Below are positions 13,442 through 21,127 of a stretch of DNA of 64,000 bases, in pieces. The DNA is from Leclercia pneumoniae (lineage in GTDB: Bacteria > Pseudomonadota > Gammaproteobacteria > Enterobacterales > Enterobacteriaceae): positions 2,604,001-2,668,000 of the forward strand of contig NZ_CP071383.1 of the NCBI RefSeq assembly GCF_017348915.1. The letters run 5' to 3'. The position numbers and the translations under genes are program-made. Below the pieces are notes generated by a model. That model saw only the letters and a list, made by a program, of their open reading frames with translations, was not told where the DNA came from and ran no database searches. Positions within the stretch are counted from its first letter, which is position 1. Each line of letters starts with the position of its first letter.

Positions 13442-13960
13442 GATTATTGGAACACCAGATCGGCCATTAAGTTCCGTAATTAATGAAAGACCTTTTTCTG
13501 CGGATGCTTGCTGCCCCGAGGTGAGGATCCGCGTGACGCCGAGTTCCGCCAGCTTTTCATAAGCTTGTCGTGGATCGGCACACATATCGAAGGCGCGATG
13601 AAATGTTACCGCCATCCCCTTCGCAGCCGCCATCAGCTTGCGCATTGCCGGCATATTGACTTCGCCATCTTCATTGAGCAGGCCAATCACCACCCCCGGA
13701 AAGCCCAGCGCGTTGATATGCGCCACATCGTCCAGCATGGCGCTCAGCTCGCCTGAGCTGTAACAGAAATCGCCGCCGCGGGGACGGACAATGGGATGAA
13801 CCGGAATAGTGACGGCCTCACGCACTGATTTCAGTACGCCATAAGAGGGGGTTAAGCCCCCCTCTTTCGGTGCCGCGCAGAGTTCGATGCGATCGGCCCC
13901 CTGTTGCTGTGCGGTCACGGCGCACTCCATGCTGTAACAGCAGATCTCCAGCACTGCCAT
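13217..13960 (-). CDS. cutC: CutC family protein (copper homeostasis)
   Basis: A TIM-barrel protein of 247 residues, close to E. coli CutC (248). Family motifs seen are [19 protein letters not shown] (about 19-37), [11 protein letters not shown] and [13 protein letters not shown]. The copper-tolerance phenotype first attributed to CutC in E. coli has been explained at least in part by the overlapping MicL RNA, so the protein's own role is open. The preceding gene, yecM, is on the same strand 85 bp upstream. Confidence 0.94.
   Translation of the reverse strand: MAVLEICCYSMECAVTAQQQGADRIELCAAPKEGGLTPSYGVLKSVREAVTIPVHPIVRPRGGDFCYSSGELSAMLDDVAHINALGFPGVVIGLLNEDGEVNMPAMRKLMAAAKGMAVTFHRAFDMCADPRQAYEKLAELGVTRILTSGQQASAEKGLSLITELNGRSGVPIIMAGAGVRAGNLHKFLDAGVKELHSSAGKWIPSPMRYRNTGLSMSTDAEADEYSRYSVDGESVAVMKAIIDRYHV
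13447..13475 (-). promoter_or_regulatory. Sigma-E-like promoter inside cutC (PmicL)
   Basis: On the minus strand a perfect sigma-E -35 element GGAACTT (13469-13475) is followed after 17 bases by TCCAA (13447-13451), resembling the degenerate TCNAA-type -10. The transcript would start near 13441. The -10 is only a fair match. Confidence 0.6.
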
Positions 13961-14045
13961 GATTCCTCCTTAAAACATCATGAATACGGCATCATGCCAT
14001 GCCCGAACAGGCCGGACACGGCGGTCGCTCACAAACTTCTACGCG

Positions 14046-14606
14046 TTATGCTTCGCTGGCGACGATCTGCTCGATAGTCCAGGGGTGAAACTTCACCGTC
14101 ACACTACCGTCCGTCACCGCCAGGGTGGGATTCGGCAGGCGCTCGCGCTCCCCTTTGGGTGAACTGCATTTCACAAAAATCCCCGGCTGGCTTAACCCCT
14201 CGTCAGAGAGCAGCGCCAGCGCGCGGGCATTCAGGCCGTCGGGGTCGCCGGGCAGAACGATCTCAATGTGCTCCCACCCTTCATGGGGATAGCGCTTCTC
14301 ACCCGGCCATGGCAGCTCCACCACGTCAAATTGCCAGTGGGCGACGCAGACGGGCTCATGCAGTTTAAACAGGCAGATTGGGCGGCCATTAATGATGTTT
14401 TCAGAGAGCAGCTCGCCGCACTGTTCAAAGCCTCGACGCCAGCGCTCGGCGGTGGCATTCTGGTGGCAGCGCAGGGAGATATGGTCTGCCGCCAGCGGAG
14501 CGATCTCTAGCCCCAGGCGTTGAGTCAGCGCGTGAAAATCGCGGGTAAAGCGCGGCAGGTCGGCGCGGATGTCCTGCAGTTCGTCAATGGATTGCCAGTT
14601 CGCCAT
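14046..14606 (-). CDS. yecM: VOC-fold metalloprotein YecM
   Basis: A 186-residue protein matching the YecM family (E. coli 188), a vicinal-oxygen-chelate fold related to isomerases and dioxygenases. Conserved stretches include LAADHISLRCH, INGRPICLFKLHEP and the WEHIEIVLPGD strand, whose His and Glu residues are candidate metal ligands. No substrate is known. It is divergent from argS. Confidence 0.9.
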   Translation of the reverse strand: MANWQSIDELQDIRADLPRFTRDFHALTQRLGLEIAPLAADHISLRCHQNATAERWRRGFEQCGELLSENIINGRPICLFKLHEPVCVAHWQFDVVELPWPGEKRYPHEGWEHIEIVLPGDPDGLNARALALLSDEGLSQPGIFVKCSSPKGERERLPNPTLAVTDGSVTVKFHPWTIEQIVASEA

Positions 14607-14685
14607 TATTATTACTCGTCCTATCGTACAAAACGGTTAATTTACTCTGTTGCGCGCCGCCCACCAACCGCTGATTTGTCCGGTG

Positions 14686-14714
14686 CTGACGGCAAGAGGC
14701 AATTGCAGTATACT
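14686..14714 (+). promoter_or_regulatory. Sigma-70 promoter of argS
   Basis: CTGACG (14686-14691) and TATACT (14709-14714) are separated by exactly 17 bases, giving a start near 14721 and a leader of about 60 nt before the GTG start of argS. Confidence 0.7.
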
Positions 14715-14779
14715 CCCGGCCTCATTCTTAAACTGGCGCGGATGGTTGGTCTGCCGCAGCAAAAAAGTAAGGTATCCAG

Positions 14780-16513
14780 GTGAATATTCAGGCACTTCTC
14801 TCAGATAAAGTCAGTCAGGCACTGATTGCCGCAGGCGCGCCTGCGGATTGCGAACCTCAGGTTCGTCAGTCAGCAAAAGTACAGTTTGGCGACTATCAGG
14901 CAAATGGCGTGATGGCCGTAGCTAAAAAACTGGGCATGGCGCCGCGACAACTCGCAGAGCAGGTACTCACTCATCTGGATCTTGACGGTATCGCCAGCAA
15001 AACTGAAATTGCCGGACCGGGCTTTATCAATATCTTCCTCGACCCGGCCTTCCTTGCCAGCCACGTTGACGCGGCGCTGAAATCTGACCGTCTGGGCGTA
15101 AATCAGCCGGCAGCACAAACCATCGTGGTGGACTACTCGGCCCCTAACGTGGCGAAAGAGATGCACGTAGGACATTTGCGCTCCACCATCATCGGTGATG
15201 CGGCCGTGCGTACGCTTGAGTTCCTGGGCCACAAGGTAATCCGCGCTAACCACGTTGGCGACTGGGGTACCCAGTTCGGGATGCTCATCGCTTATCTCGA
15301 GAAGCAGCAGCAGGAAAATGCCGGTGAAATGGCGCTGGCAGACCTGGAAGGTTTTTACCGCGAAGCGAAAAAACACTACGACGAAGACGAAGCCTTCGCC
15401 GAGCGCGCGCGTAGCTACGTTGTTAAGCTGCAGGGCGGCGACGAGTACTTCCTGCAGATGTGGCGTAAGCTGGTGGACATCACCATGTCCCAGAACCAGA
15501 TCACATACGACCGCCTGAATGTGACCCTCACCCGCAAGGATGTGATGGGTGAAAGCCTCTATAACCCTATGCTGCCAGGCATTGTGGCCGATCTGAAGGC
15601 CAAAGGGCTGGCGGTCGAGAGCGAAGGTGCGACCGTGGTCTTCCTTGATGAGTATAAAAACAAGGAAGGCGAACCTATGGGCGTCATCATCCAGAAGAAG
15701 GATGGCGGCTATCTCTACACCACCACCGATATCGCCTGCGCCAAATATCGCTACGAAACGCTGCATGCGGACCGCGTTCTCTATTACATTGACTCTCGCC
15801 AGCACCAGCACCTGATGCAGGCGTGGACTATCGTGCGTAAAGCCGGTTATGTGCCGGACTCCGTACCGCTGGAACACCACATGTTCGGCATGATGCTGGG
15901 TAAAGACGGTAAACCGTTCAAAACCCGCGCTGGCGGTACGGTGAAGCTGGCCGATCTGCTGGACGAAGCGCTGGAGCGTGCGCGCCGTCTGGTGGCGGAA
16001 AAGAACCCGGACATGGCGGCGGACGAGCTGGAAAAACTGGCTAACGCGGTCGGTATCGGCGCGGTTAAATATGCGGATCTCTCCAAGAACCGTACCACGG
16101 ACTATGTGTTCGACTGGGATAACATGCTGGCCTTCGAAGGCAATACGGCCCCTTACATGCAGTACGCCTATACCCGCGTGCTCTCCGTATTCCGTAAAGC
16201 GGCAGTGGATGAAGCGGCCCTTGCCGCCGCAGCGGTAGTCATCTCTGAAGATCGTGAAGCCCAGCTGGCAGCACGCCTGCTGCAGTTTGAAGAGACGCTC
16301 TCTGTGGTCGCCCGTGACGGTACCCCGCACGTGATGTGCTCATACCTGTACGACCTGGCTGGCCTCTTCTCTGGCTTCTACGAACACTGCCCTATCCTCT
16401 CTGCCGAGAGCGAAGCCGTGCGTAACAGTCGCCTGAAGCTGGCGCAGCTTACGGCGAAGACCCTGAAGCTGGGTCTGGATACCCTGGGTATCGAAACCGT
16501 CGAGCGCATGTAA
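14780..16513 (+). CDS. argS: Arginyl-tRNA synthetase
   Basis: A class I synthetase of 577 residues, the E. coli length. It has the N-terminal Arg-tRNA synthetase additional domain (about 1-110), the HIGH motif as HVGH in [17 protein letters not shown] (about 122-138) and the DALR anticodon-binding domain at the C-terminus (about 450-577). The KMSKS loop is replaced by a degenerate sequence, as is normal for this enzyme in enterobacteria. Translation starts at GTG 14780; the N-terminal sequence [19 protein letters not shown] matches the E. coli protein. Confidence 0.98.
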   Translation: MNIQALLSDKVSQALIAAGAPADCEPQVRQSAKVQFGDYQANGVMAVAKKLGMAPRQLAEQVLTHLDLDGIASKTEIAGPGFINIFLDPAFLASHVDAALKSDRLGVNQPAAQTIVVDYSAPNVAKEMHVGHLRSTIIGDAAVRTLEFLGHKVIRANHVGDWGTQFGMLIAYLEKQQQENAGEMALADLEGFYREAKKHYDEDEAFAERARSYVVKLQGGDEYFLQMWRKLVDITMSQNQITYDRLNVTLTRKDVMGESLYNPMLPGIVADLKAKGLAVESEGATVVFLDEYKNKEGEPMGVIIQKKDGGYLYTTTDIACAKYRYETLHADRVLYYIDSRQHQHLMQAWTIVRKAGYVPDSVPLEHHMFGMMLGKDGKPFKTRAGGTVKLADLLDEALERARRLVAEKNPDMAADELEKLANAVGIGAVKYADLSKNRTTDYVFDWDNMLAFEGNTAPYMQYAYTRVLSVFRKAAVDEAALAAAAVVISEDREAQLAARLLQFEETLSVVARDGTPHVMCSYLYDLAGLFSGFYEHCPILSAESEAVRNSRLKLAQLTAKTLKLGLDTLGIETVERM

Positions 16514-16520
16514 AAAAACA

Positions 16521-16544
16521 AACCCGGCAATCGCCGGGTTTTTT
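16521..16544 (+). terminator. Bidirectional terminator between argS and rhiN
   Basis: AACCCGGC (16521-16528) and GCCGGGTT (16533-16540) form an 8-bp stem with an AATC loop and a T-run to 16544. A-rich sequence on the left (16512-16518) makes it work for the convergent rhiN transcript as well. Confidence 0.93.
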
Positions 16545-16548
16545 CTTA

Positions 16549-17688
16549 TCAGAAGTACTTTCGCAAATACTCCGTCAGACAGAGTATCGCCATGGCCTGA
16601 CCATACGGCATGGAGGTGAGCGGTATCTGGCGATAGAACTCCAGATCGCTGCCCATCCCGGTACCGAATGAGGTTTGCAGCAGCTCCCCTTCCGGCGAAA
16701 TGTTTTTCACAATGCCGCGAATCGCTTTTTCTGCCACCCCGGCATACTCTGCGCCGACGTACCCTTTGCGCACCGCCTTCAGGATCCCGTAAGCAAAGCC
16801 TGCCGTGGCAGAGGCCTCCAGATAGGAGTCAGGATCGTCGAGCAGCGTGTGCCAAAGGCCACTCTCATCCTGGCATTTAGCCAGCGCAGCGATTTGCGCA
16901 TTCAATACCTGAACCAGATAACGGCGCACCGCATCCTGTTTCGGCAGATCCACCAGCTCCAGGAAATCCGGGATCACAATGGTTAACCAGCTATTGCCAC
17001 GCGCCCAGCGCGCCCTGGCAAAGTTGTGCTGGCCGTCGTAATTCCAGCCGTGGAACCAGAGGCCGGTCTCCCGATCCATCAGGTTCTGTACGTGCAGCAG
17101 GAACTGGTAAACCGCCTCTTCCACATACTCGGGACGATTGAGCAGCTTGCCGATTTTTGCCAGCGGCAGCACGGTCATCATCAGGGTGTCATCCCACATC
17201 TGCTGATGGTTCTCTTCCGCCAGCGTGATGTGCTGCATGCCACCATGATCGGTACGCGGCATCTCGTTCATCGCCCACTCCGCCCAGCTCTCCAGCCAGG
17301 GCAACCAGGCCGGATTGCGGCTCTCTTCATACCGGTAGGCCAGGGTCAAAAAGGGTGACATCGTATTGACGTTCTTGGTGGTGGCCCCTTCGTTGAAGCG
17401 GTCGCGGAACCAGCTGTCGATGATATCGCGCATCCCTTCATCACCGGTCTGGCAGTAGTACTGCCAGATACCGTAGAGACCAACGCCGTGCGTCCACTCC
17501 CACCCCGCCCAGCCTTTGGTATCGATCACGCGCCCGTCGTCCAGCCGCAGTAAAAACTCACCGGTCTTATCGTGAATGTTCACCAGGTTATGCGTCACCT
17601 TTTCAATCAGCGACTTCAGTTCATCCCGGGCGATAAACCGCTCTGGCTGACGCAGTAATGGGCTATGTTTGACAGGCCAAACCTTCAT
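16549..17688 (-). CDS. rhiN: GH105 unsaturated rhamnogalacturonyl hydrolase
   Basis: Predicted to remove the terminal unsaturated galacturonyl residue from rhamnogalacturonan-derived oligosaccharides in the cytoplasm. The 379-residue protein has the (alpha/alpha)6 GH105 pattern. The segment WAGWEWTHGVGLYGIW (about 60-75) and the catalytic-Asp region HQQMWDDTLMMTVLP (about 161-175), equivalent to the WMDG-type motif of YteR, are visible. There is no signal peptide. It lies 10 bp after the rhiT-like transporter, reproducing the rhiTN operon of Dickeya. It is absent at this site in E. coli. The exact substrate is inferred from family and partner. Confidence 0.85.
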   Translation of the reverse strand: MKVWPVKHSPLLRQPERFIARDELKSLIEKVTHNLVNIHDKTGEFLLRLDDGRVIDTKGWAGWEWTHGVGLYGIWQYYCQTGDEGMRDIIDSWFRDRFNEGATTKNVNTMSPFLTLAYRYEESRNPAWLPWLESWAEWAMNEMPRTDHGGMQHITLAEENHQQMWDDTLMMTVLPLAKIGKLLNRPEYVEEAVYQFLLHVQNLMDRETGLWFHGWNYDGQHNFARARWARGNSWLTIVIPDFLELVDLPKQDAVRRYLVQVLNAQIAALAKCQDESGLWHTLLDDPDSYLEASATAGFAYGILKAVRKGYVGAEYAGVAEKAIRGIVKNISPEGELLQTSFGTGMGSDLEFYRQIPLTSMPYGQAMAILCLTEYLRKYF

Positions 17689-17698
17689 ATTCTTAACC

Positions 17699-19276
17699 TC
17701 AGTTATATGTCGAATTCAGTGATGCACGATGTTTCAGAGACGGCGCAGCGGGCTTGTTGCGGTTCAGATAACCGATATTGTTGTTACCCCACAGACACTC
17801 GTAAGGCATACCGGCCAGCATTTCCACGGTGGCGCGCGCTTGCGGGGTTGCCGCTTCAGGAATTGCCCGGCCACTTTCACGCATTTTTGCCGTCTCTTCC
17901 CGCAGGACACTGTGGGTCTGCAGATTGAGTTTGAAGCGCAGAGAGACCAGGAAGCCGCAGATCAACACCAGAATAGTGCCCACGCTTAAGATCATCAGAA
18001 TGGTGTGACTCACCCCTTCAGCCTGCACTTTCTGGCCGCTGACGAAGCCGGACATCTGCATCACAATCCCCACCAGCATGACCGCACCCGCCTGGGACGC
18101 TTTACGGGTCAGCGTCATGATGCCAGCGAAGATCCCTTCGCGGCGTTGGCCGGTCACGACCTCATCCACATCGGCGATGTAGGTATAGGTATTCCATGGC
18201 ACATAGTTGATCCCCCCGCGACCCAGGCCCGCAACCGCAGAGATCAGCAGCAGCAGAGAGTAGACGTCGCTTAAGCCGGCATAGTAGAGACCCGCATAGG
18301 AGAGCGAGGCCAGACCAAAGAGCACAACAACCATGCGATACGAAGGCGCCGGTCCGAAGCGGATGCAGAGCGGGATCATGGCGATAACCGCGATGAACTG
18401 GAAGATAGCCATGGTGCCCAGCAGGTTAGAGGCCATGGAGGCTTCCTGCATCAGCACAAATACGACGTAGTAGGTGAATACGGCGTTGAACACATCCTGC
18501 GCGATATACCCCCCAAGATACATCCCCAGATGCTGGCGGAAGATCTTGATGCGCAGGGTTGAGCTCAATTCGGTGATCAGGCGGCTCAGGCTCTGGCTCA
18601 GGGTCAGGCTCTTCTTCTCTTCTTCCGCACGCAGGGCCGCTTCGCTCCACTCTTCACGCGGTCGCTCCCAGGTGAAGAACCAGACGAAGGTCAGCATCAG
18701 GGCGCAGAGCACCGAGAAGACCAGGCTGGCATAGAAGAAGGAGATCGGGTTGTCTTTGCCGAATGCGGTCAGCAGGACACCCGGCAGGAACGAGGCGAGA
18801 ATCGCTGACATCTGCGCCATAGAGATACGGGCGCCAGAGAATTTGGTCTTCTGTTTGAAGTCATCGGTCATCTCCGGTACCAGGGTCTCATACGGCACCA
18901 GAATCATGGTGTAGACAATATCAAACACCAGATAGGTGAGCAGGTAGTACCAGAAGCTCATGTCACCGACCCACATCAGCGAGTAGCTGAAGACGCACGG
19001 GATACCCAGCAGAATAAAGAATTTGCGACGGCCAAAGCGTTTGCCAAGCCAGGTGGTGCCGAAGTTATCGGTGAGGAAGCCCATCAGCGGACTCACCACC
19101 GCATCCAGCACCCTTGCCGCGGCAAAAATAAAGGTGGCTTCGATAGGGGTAAGGCCACAGAAAGTGGTGTAGAAGTATAAAAGCCATGCGGCCGTCAGCG
19201 CGGTGGTGCCGGCCCCAAGAAAATCGCCTGATCCGTAGGCCAGGTAGTTTGTGAGTCCAATTTTACGTGTTTTCAT
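17699..19276 (-). CDS. rhiT: GPH-family rhamnogalacturonide transporter
   Basis: A sugar:cation symporter of the glycoside-pentoside-hexuronide family with about 12 transmembrane segments, 525 residues from the start chosen. The family stretches AARVLDAVVSPLMGFLTDN, GKRFGRRKFFILLG and DIVYTMILVPYETLVPEMT resemble my recollection of Dickeya RhiT closely. The start at 19276 (MKTRKIGLTNYLAYGSGDF) is preferred because it begins at the conserved GPH N-terminus; an upstream ATG at 19321 adds 15 residues and lacks a ribosome site. A C-terminal extension of about 80 residues after the last membrane span is hydrophilic. Transcription is probably controlled by KdgR (operator at 19446-19464). Confidence 0.85.
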   Translation of the reverse strand: MKTRKIGLTNYLAYGSGDFLGAGTTALTAAWLLYFYTTFCGLTPIEATFIFAAARVLDAVVSPLMGFLTDNFGTTWLGKRFGRRKFFILLGIPCVFSYSLMWVGDMSFWYYLLTYLVFDIVYTMILVPYETLVPEMTDDFKQKTKFSGARISMAQMSAILASFLPGVLLTAFGKDNPISFFYASLVFSVLCALMLTFVWFFTWERPREEWSEAALRAEEEKKSLTLSQSLSRLITELSSTLRIKIFRQHLGMYLGGYIAQDVFNAVFTYYVVFVLMQEASMASNLLGTMAIFQFIAVIAMIPLCIRFGPAPSYRMVVVLFGLASLSYAGLYYAGLSDVYSLLLLISAVAGLGRGGINYVPWNTYTYIADVDEVVTGQRREGIFAGIMTLTRKASQAGAVMLVGIVMQMSGFVSGQKVQAEGVSHTILMILSVGTILVLICGFLVSLRFKLNLQTHSVLREETAKMRESGRAIPEAATPQARATVEMLAGMPYECLWGNNNIGYLNRNKPAAPSLKHRASLNSTYN

Positions 19277-19443
19277 TGCCGTCAACCCTGTAAGTTTTGG
19301 GAGACTCCCTGACAACCACATTCTTTACGGGAGTGATTACACGGCTACAGTAAGAGTATCACCAGTGGGATACCTTTCTGTTTCTGCCACCCGGGGAAAC
19401 CATCTGGCAAAAATGCAAAGAGACTCACTACGCGTGTCACTGA

Positions 19444-19472
19444 TTTATAAAACAGTGTTTCTTTTGCTTCAA
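19444..19472 (-). promoter_or_regulatory. rhiT promoter overlapped by a KdgR operator
   Basis: On the minus strand TTGAAG (19467-19472) and TATAAA (19444-19449) are spaced by 17 bases. The sequence TATAAAACAGTGTTTCTTT (19446-19464) matches the KdgR consensus AATGAAACANTGTTTCATT at 16 of 18 defined positions and covers the spacer and part of the -10. KdgR, the repressor of pectin-catabolism genes that is released by 2-keto-3-deoxygluconate, would therefore block this promoter. The leader to rhiT is about 160 nt, which is long. Confidence 0.75.
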
Positions 19473-19494
19473 AAGAGAGGGTCAGAATTGCGAG

Positions 19495-19522
19495 CCAGTC
19501 ATCAGATTCGCCTGATGACTGG
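19495..19522. terminator. 11-bp perfect hairpin after the DUF805 gene
   Basis: CCAGTCATCAG (19495-19505) and CTGATGACTGG (19512-19522) form a perfect stem with a 6-base loop, 11 bases past the stop of the DUF805 gene. There is no clear U-tract on the minus strand, so it may be a weak or factor-dependent terminator insulating the rhiT promoter just downstream. Confidence 0.55.
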
Positions 19523-19533
19523 GCAAAAAGTGA

Positions 19534-20064
19534 TCAGAGCAGTGCGCCTGGGCGGCGGGTATCAGGGCGGGGTTCATTACCAGGAACCGTCGGTTTACAG
19601 CATAGCCAGAGGAGAACACAGGACATCACGGTCCCCGCTAAGCTCGCCATGGGGATAACCCACAGGTTGACGGCATTAACTGGCAGGAGCCGCGAAGCCA
19701 GAGTAATCAGCAGCGGCAAGCCAGCCAGTTTCGCGAAAAGCAGCCCGCCGAACCACCAGCCCGATTTACCGATATCGTGCATCCGGCGGATCCCCGCGGC
19801 TACGATCGGCGGCAAGAGCACCAGCGGGGCAAGACCGCCAAGCGGAAGTAAGACGTACCAGCCCCACACCAGCAACATACCGCCACGGCCTGTCTCGTCC
19901 GTCACGCTCAGGGTCAGACCCAAATAGGTCAGCACCGCTATGAATAATAAAATAATAATATTGATGAATATAAATAACCAGAACGCACGCCGTGTCGAAC
20001 GCCCCCGGTAATCCCCTATTTTCTTCCAGCCTTCGGTGTAGCATTCCATCGCCGTTTTATTCAT
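19534..20064 (-). CDS. DUF805 inner-membrane protein
   Basis: A 176-residue protein with about four hydrophobic segments and the DUF805 hallmark GIRRMHDIGKSGWW (about 91-104). The N-terminal pattern of a short amphipathic lead, MECYTEGWKKIGDYRGRSTRRAFW, is like YhaH/YhaI. The C-terminus is longer than in those proteins and ends in an Arg/Pro-rich tail. Its function is unknown. It lies 37 bp after another small membrane protein and the two look like one operon. Neither is part of the E. coli order here. Confidence 0.75.
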   Translation of the reverse strand: MNKTAMECYTEGWKKIGDYRGRSTRRAFWLFIFINIIILLFIAVLTYLGLTLSVTDETGRGGMLLVWGWYVLLPLGGLAPLVLLPPIVAAGIRRMHDIGKSGWWFGGLLFAKLAGLPLLITLASRLLPVNAVNLWVIPMASLAGTVMSCVLLWLCCKPTVPGNEPRPDTRRPGALL

Positions 20065-20101
20065 TTTCCTTCCTTGTTTGTGTGTTAGTAAAAGAGAGCG
20101 C

Positions 20102-20530
20102 TCAGGTTTCTAGCCGTTTGGTTAATAACAGTGAGGCCACCTTCAGGATCTCCGAAGCAATTAACAGACTGAACGCAAGGATGACGCTGTGAATATTCAG
20201 GCCGTTCAAAACCCAGGGTAAAAAAGAGACCGATGGCACAACCATCAACAGCCGCAACGGCGTTTGCCCCAGCGCCAGCCAGCGGGCGTAATACGGCCGG
20301 CAGAACCACAGGGCGGCAGAGACCCCAATGGAGAGCGTGGTGACGAACGAGAGAATAAATCCCCCTATCAGCCAGCCACCGCCCCCATGCTGCGTATAGA
20401 GGTCGCTGAAGCTCATCACATCATCCACCAGCGGGATGCGCTGCTGAACAAGATTTTCCGTCAAATACCCTGCGCAATATAACGTATCCATTGCGCCCCA
20501 AAACAGAGAGGCCTTAGATAAATGCCGCAT
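20102..20530 (-). CDS. Uncharacterised small inner-membrane protein
   Basis: I do not recognise this 142-residue protein. Hydrophobicity suggests three to four membrane segments (about 50-75, 90-110 and 115-135). A Gly-rich turn HGGGGW lies at about 48-53, and the C-terminus is basic (LLTKRLET). An AGGGA sequence precedes the ATG closely. It is upstream of, and probably co-transcribed with, the DUF805 gene. The 200 bp between it and the 3' end of flhE are AT-rich on the promoter side and contain an 8-bp GC-rich hairpin (20702-20709 with 20721-20728) close to the flhE stop. Confidence 0.6.
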   Translation of the reverse strand: MRHLSKASLFWGAMDTLYCAGYLTENLVQQRIPLVDDVMSFSDLYTQHGGGGWLIGGFILSFVTTLSIGVSAALWFCRPYYARWLALGQTPLRLLMVVPSVSFLPWVLNGLNIHSVILAFSLLIASEILKVASLLLTKRLET

Positions 20531-20734
20531 TCCCTGTGCCCTTTTCGTCGTGCTAATTATTTTTGTGAGTTATCAAAAACAGAATATAGATAAATAAAAT
20601 ACCGGAAACTTAGATCGCCAGTATATTCGCAGGGGGACAATTATCTACTTAATTGCATTATTACCAGGGGCAGGCGGGGAAGTGTGGCGGAGGGAAATAG
20701 CGCTGCCGCCCCTGAGTGGAGCGGCAGCAGCGGA

Positions 20735-21127
20735 TTAGCGGTAGTTGACAATCACTTCGTTACGCTGAATTTTCAGGGCCGGGATCAGGCGACCACCGCC
20801 CGGCACTTCCCAGATAAACCGCAGCGGCTCGGCAGCCGGTACGTTATTGAATGCATGGGTGGTGCCGCTCTGTCCGTCCAGCTCGGTACAACGGGATTGC
20901 GAACAGAGACGCGCCCGCAGCCCTGCGGGAATCGGGCCATTGAGCTCATAGCGCCAGGCCACCAGCGTCATCAGACCGGAGACCGGCTCACTGGCCGACA
21001 GTGGCCTGGAAGAGGCAGCCACTCCCCGGTTGTTCAGGGTCAGACCGATACTGCTGGCCTGCCAGCTCCCCTCACCCGCCGCCTGCGCCATAAAAGGTAA
21101 AACCAACAGCCAGAGTAATTTGCGCAT
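20735..21127 (-). CDS. flhE: Flagellar protein FlhE
   Basis: A periplasmic protein of 130 residues with a signal peptide (cleavage near AQA-AGEG). In Salmonella it has been linked to proton leakage through the flagellar export gate and to swarming. The mature part carries two Cys residues (about 76 and 82) that could form a disulfide. It is the last gene of flhBAE; its ATG shares one base with the flhA stop (TAATG). Confidence 0.93.
   Translation of the reverse strand: MRKLLWLLVLPFMAQAAGEGSWQASSIGLTLNNRGVAASSRPLSASEPVSGLMTLVAWRYELNGPIPAGLRARLCSQSRCTELDGQSGTTHAFNNVPAAEPLRFIWEVPGGGRLIPALKIQRNEVIVNYR

Noticed and set aside
13969-14045. Possible terminator or small gene between yecM and cutC
   Set aside because: Only short imperfect repeats are present; the 85-bp gap looks like an ordinary leader.
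14870-16330. Open frame of 486 codons antisense to argS
   Set aside because: Mirror of argS codon bias; no recognizable protein features and no start signal.
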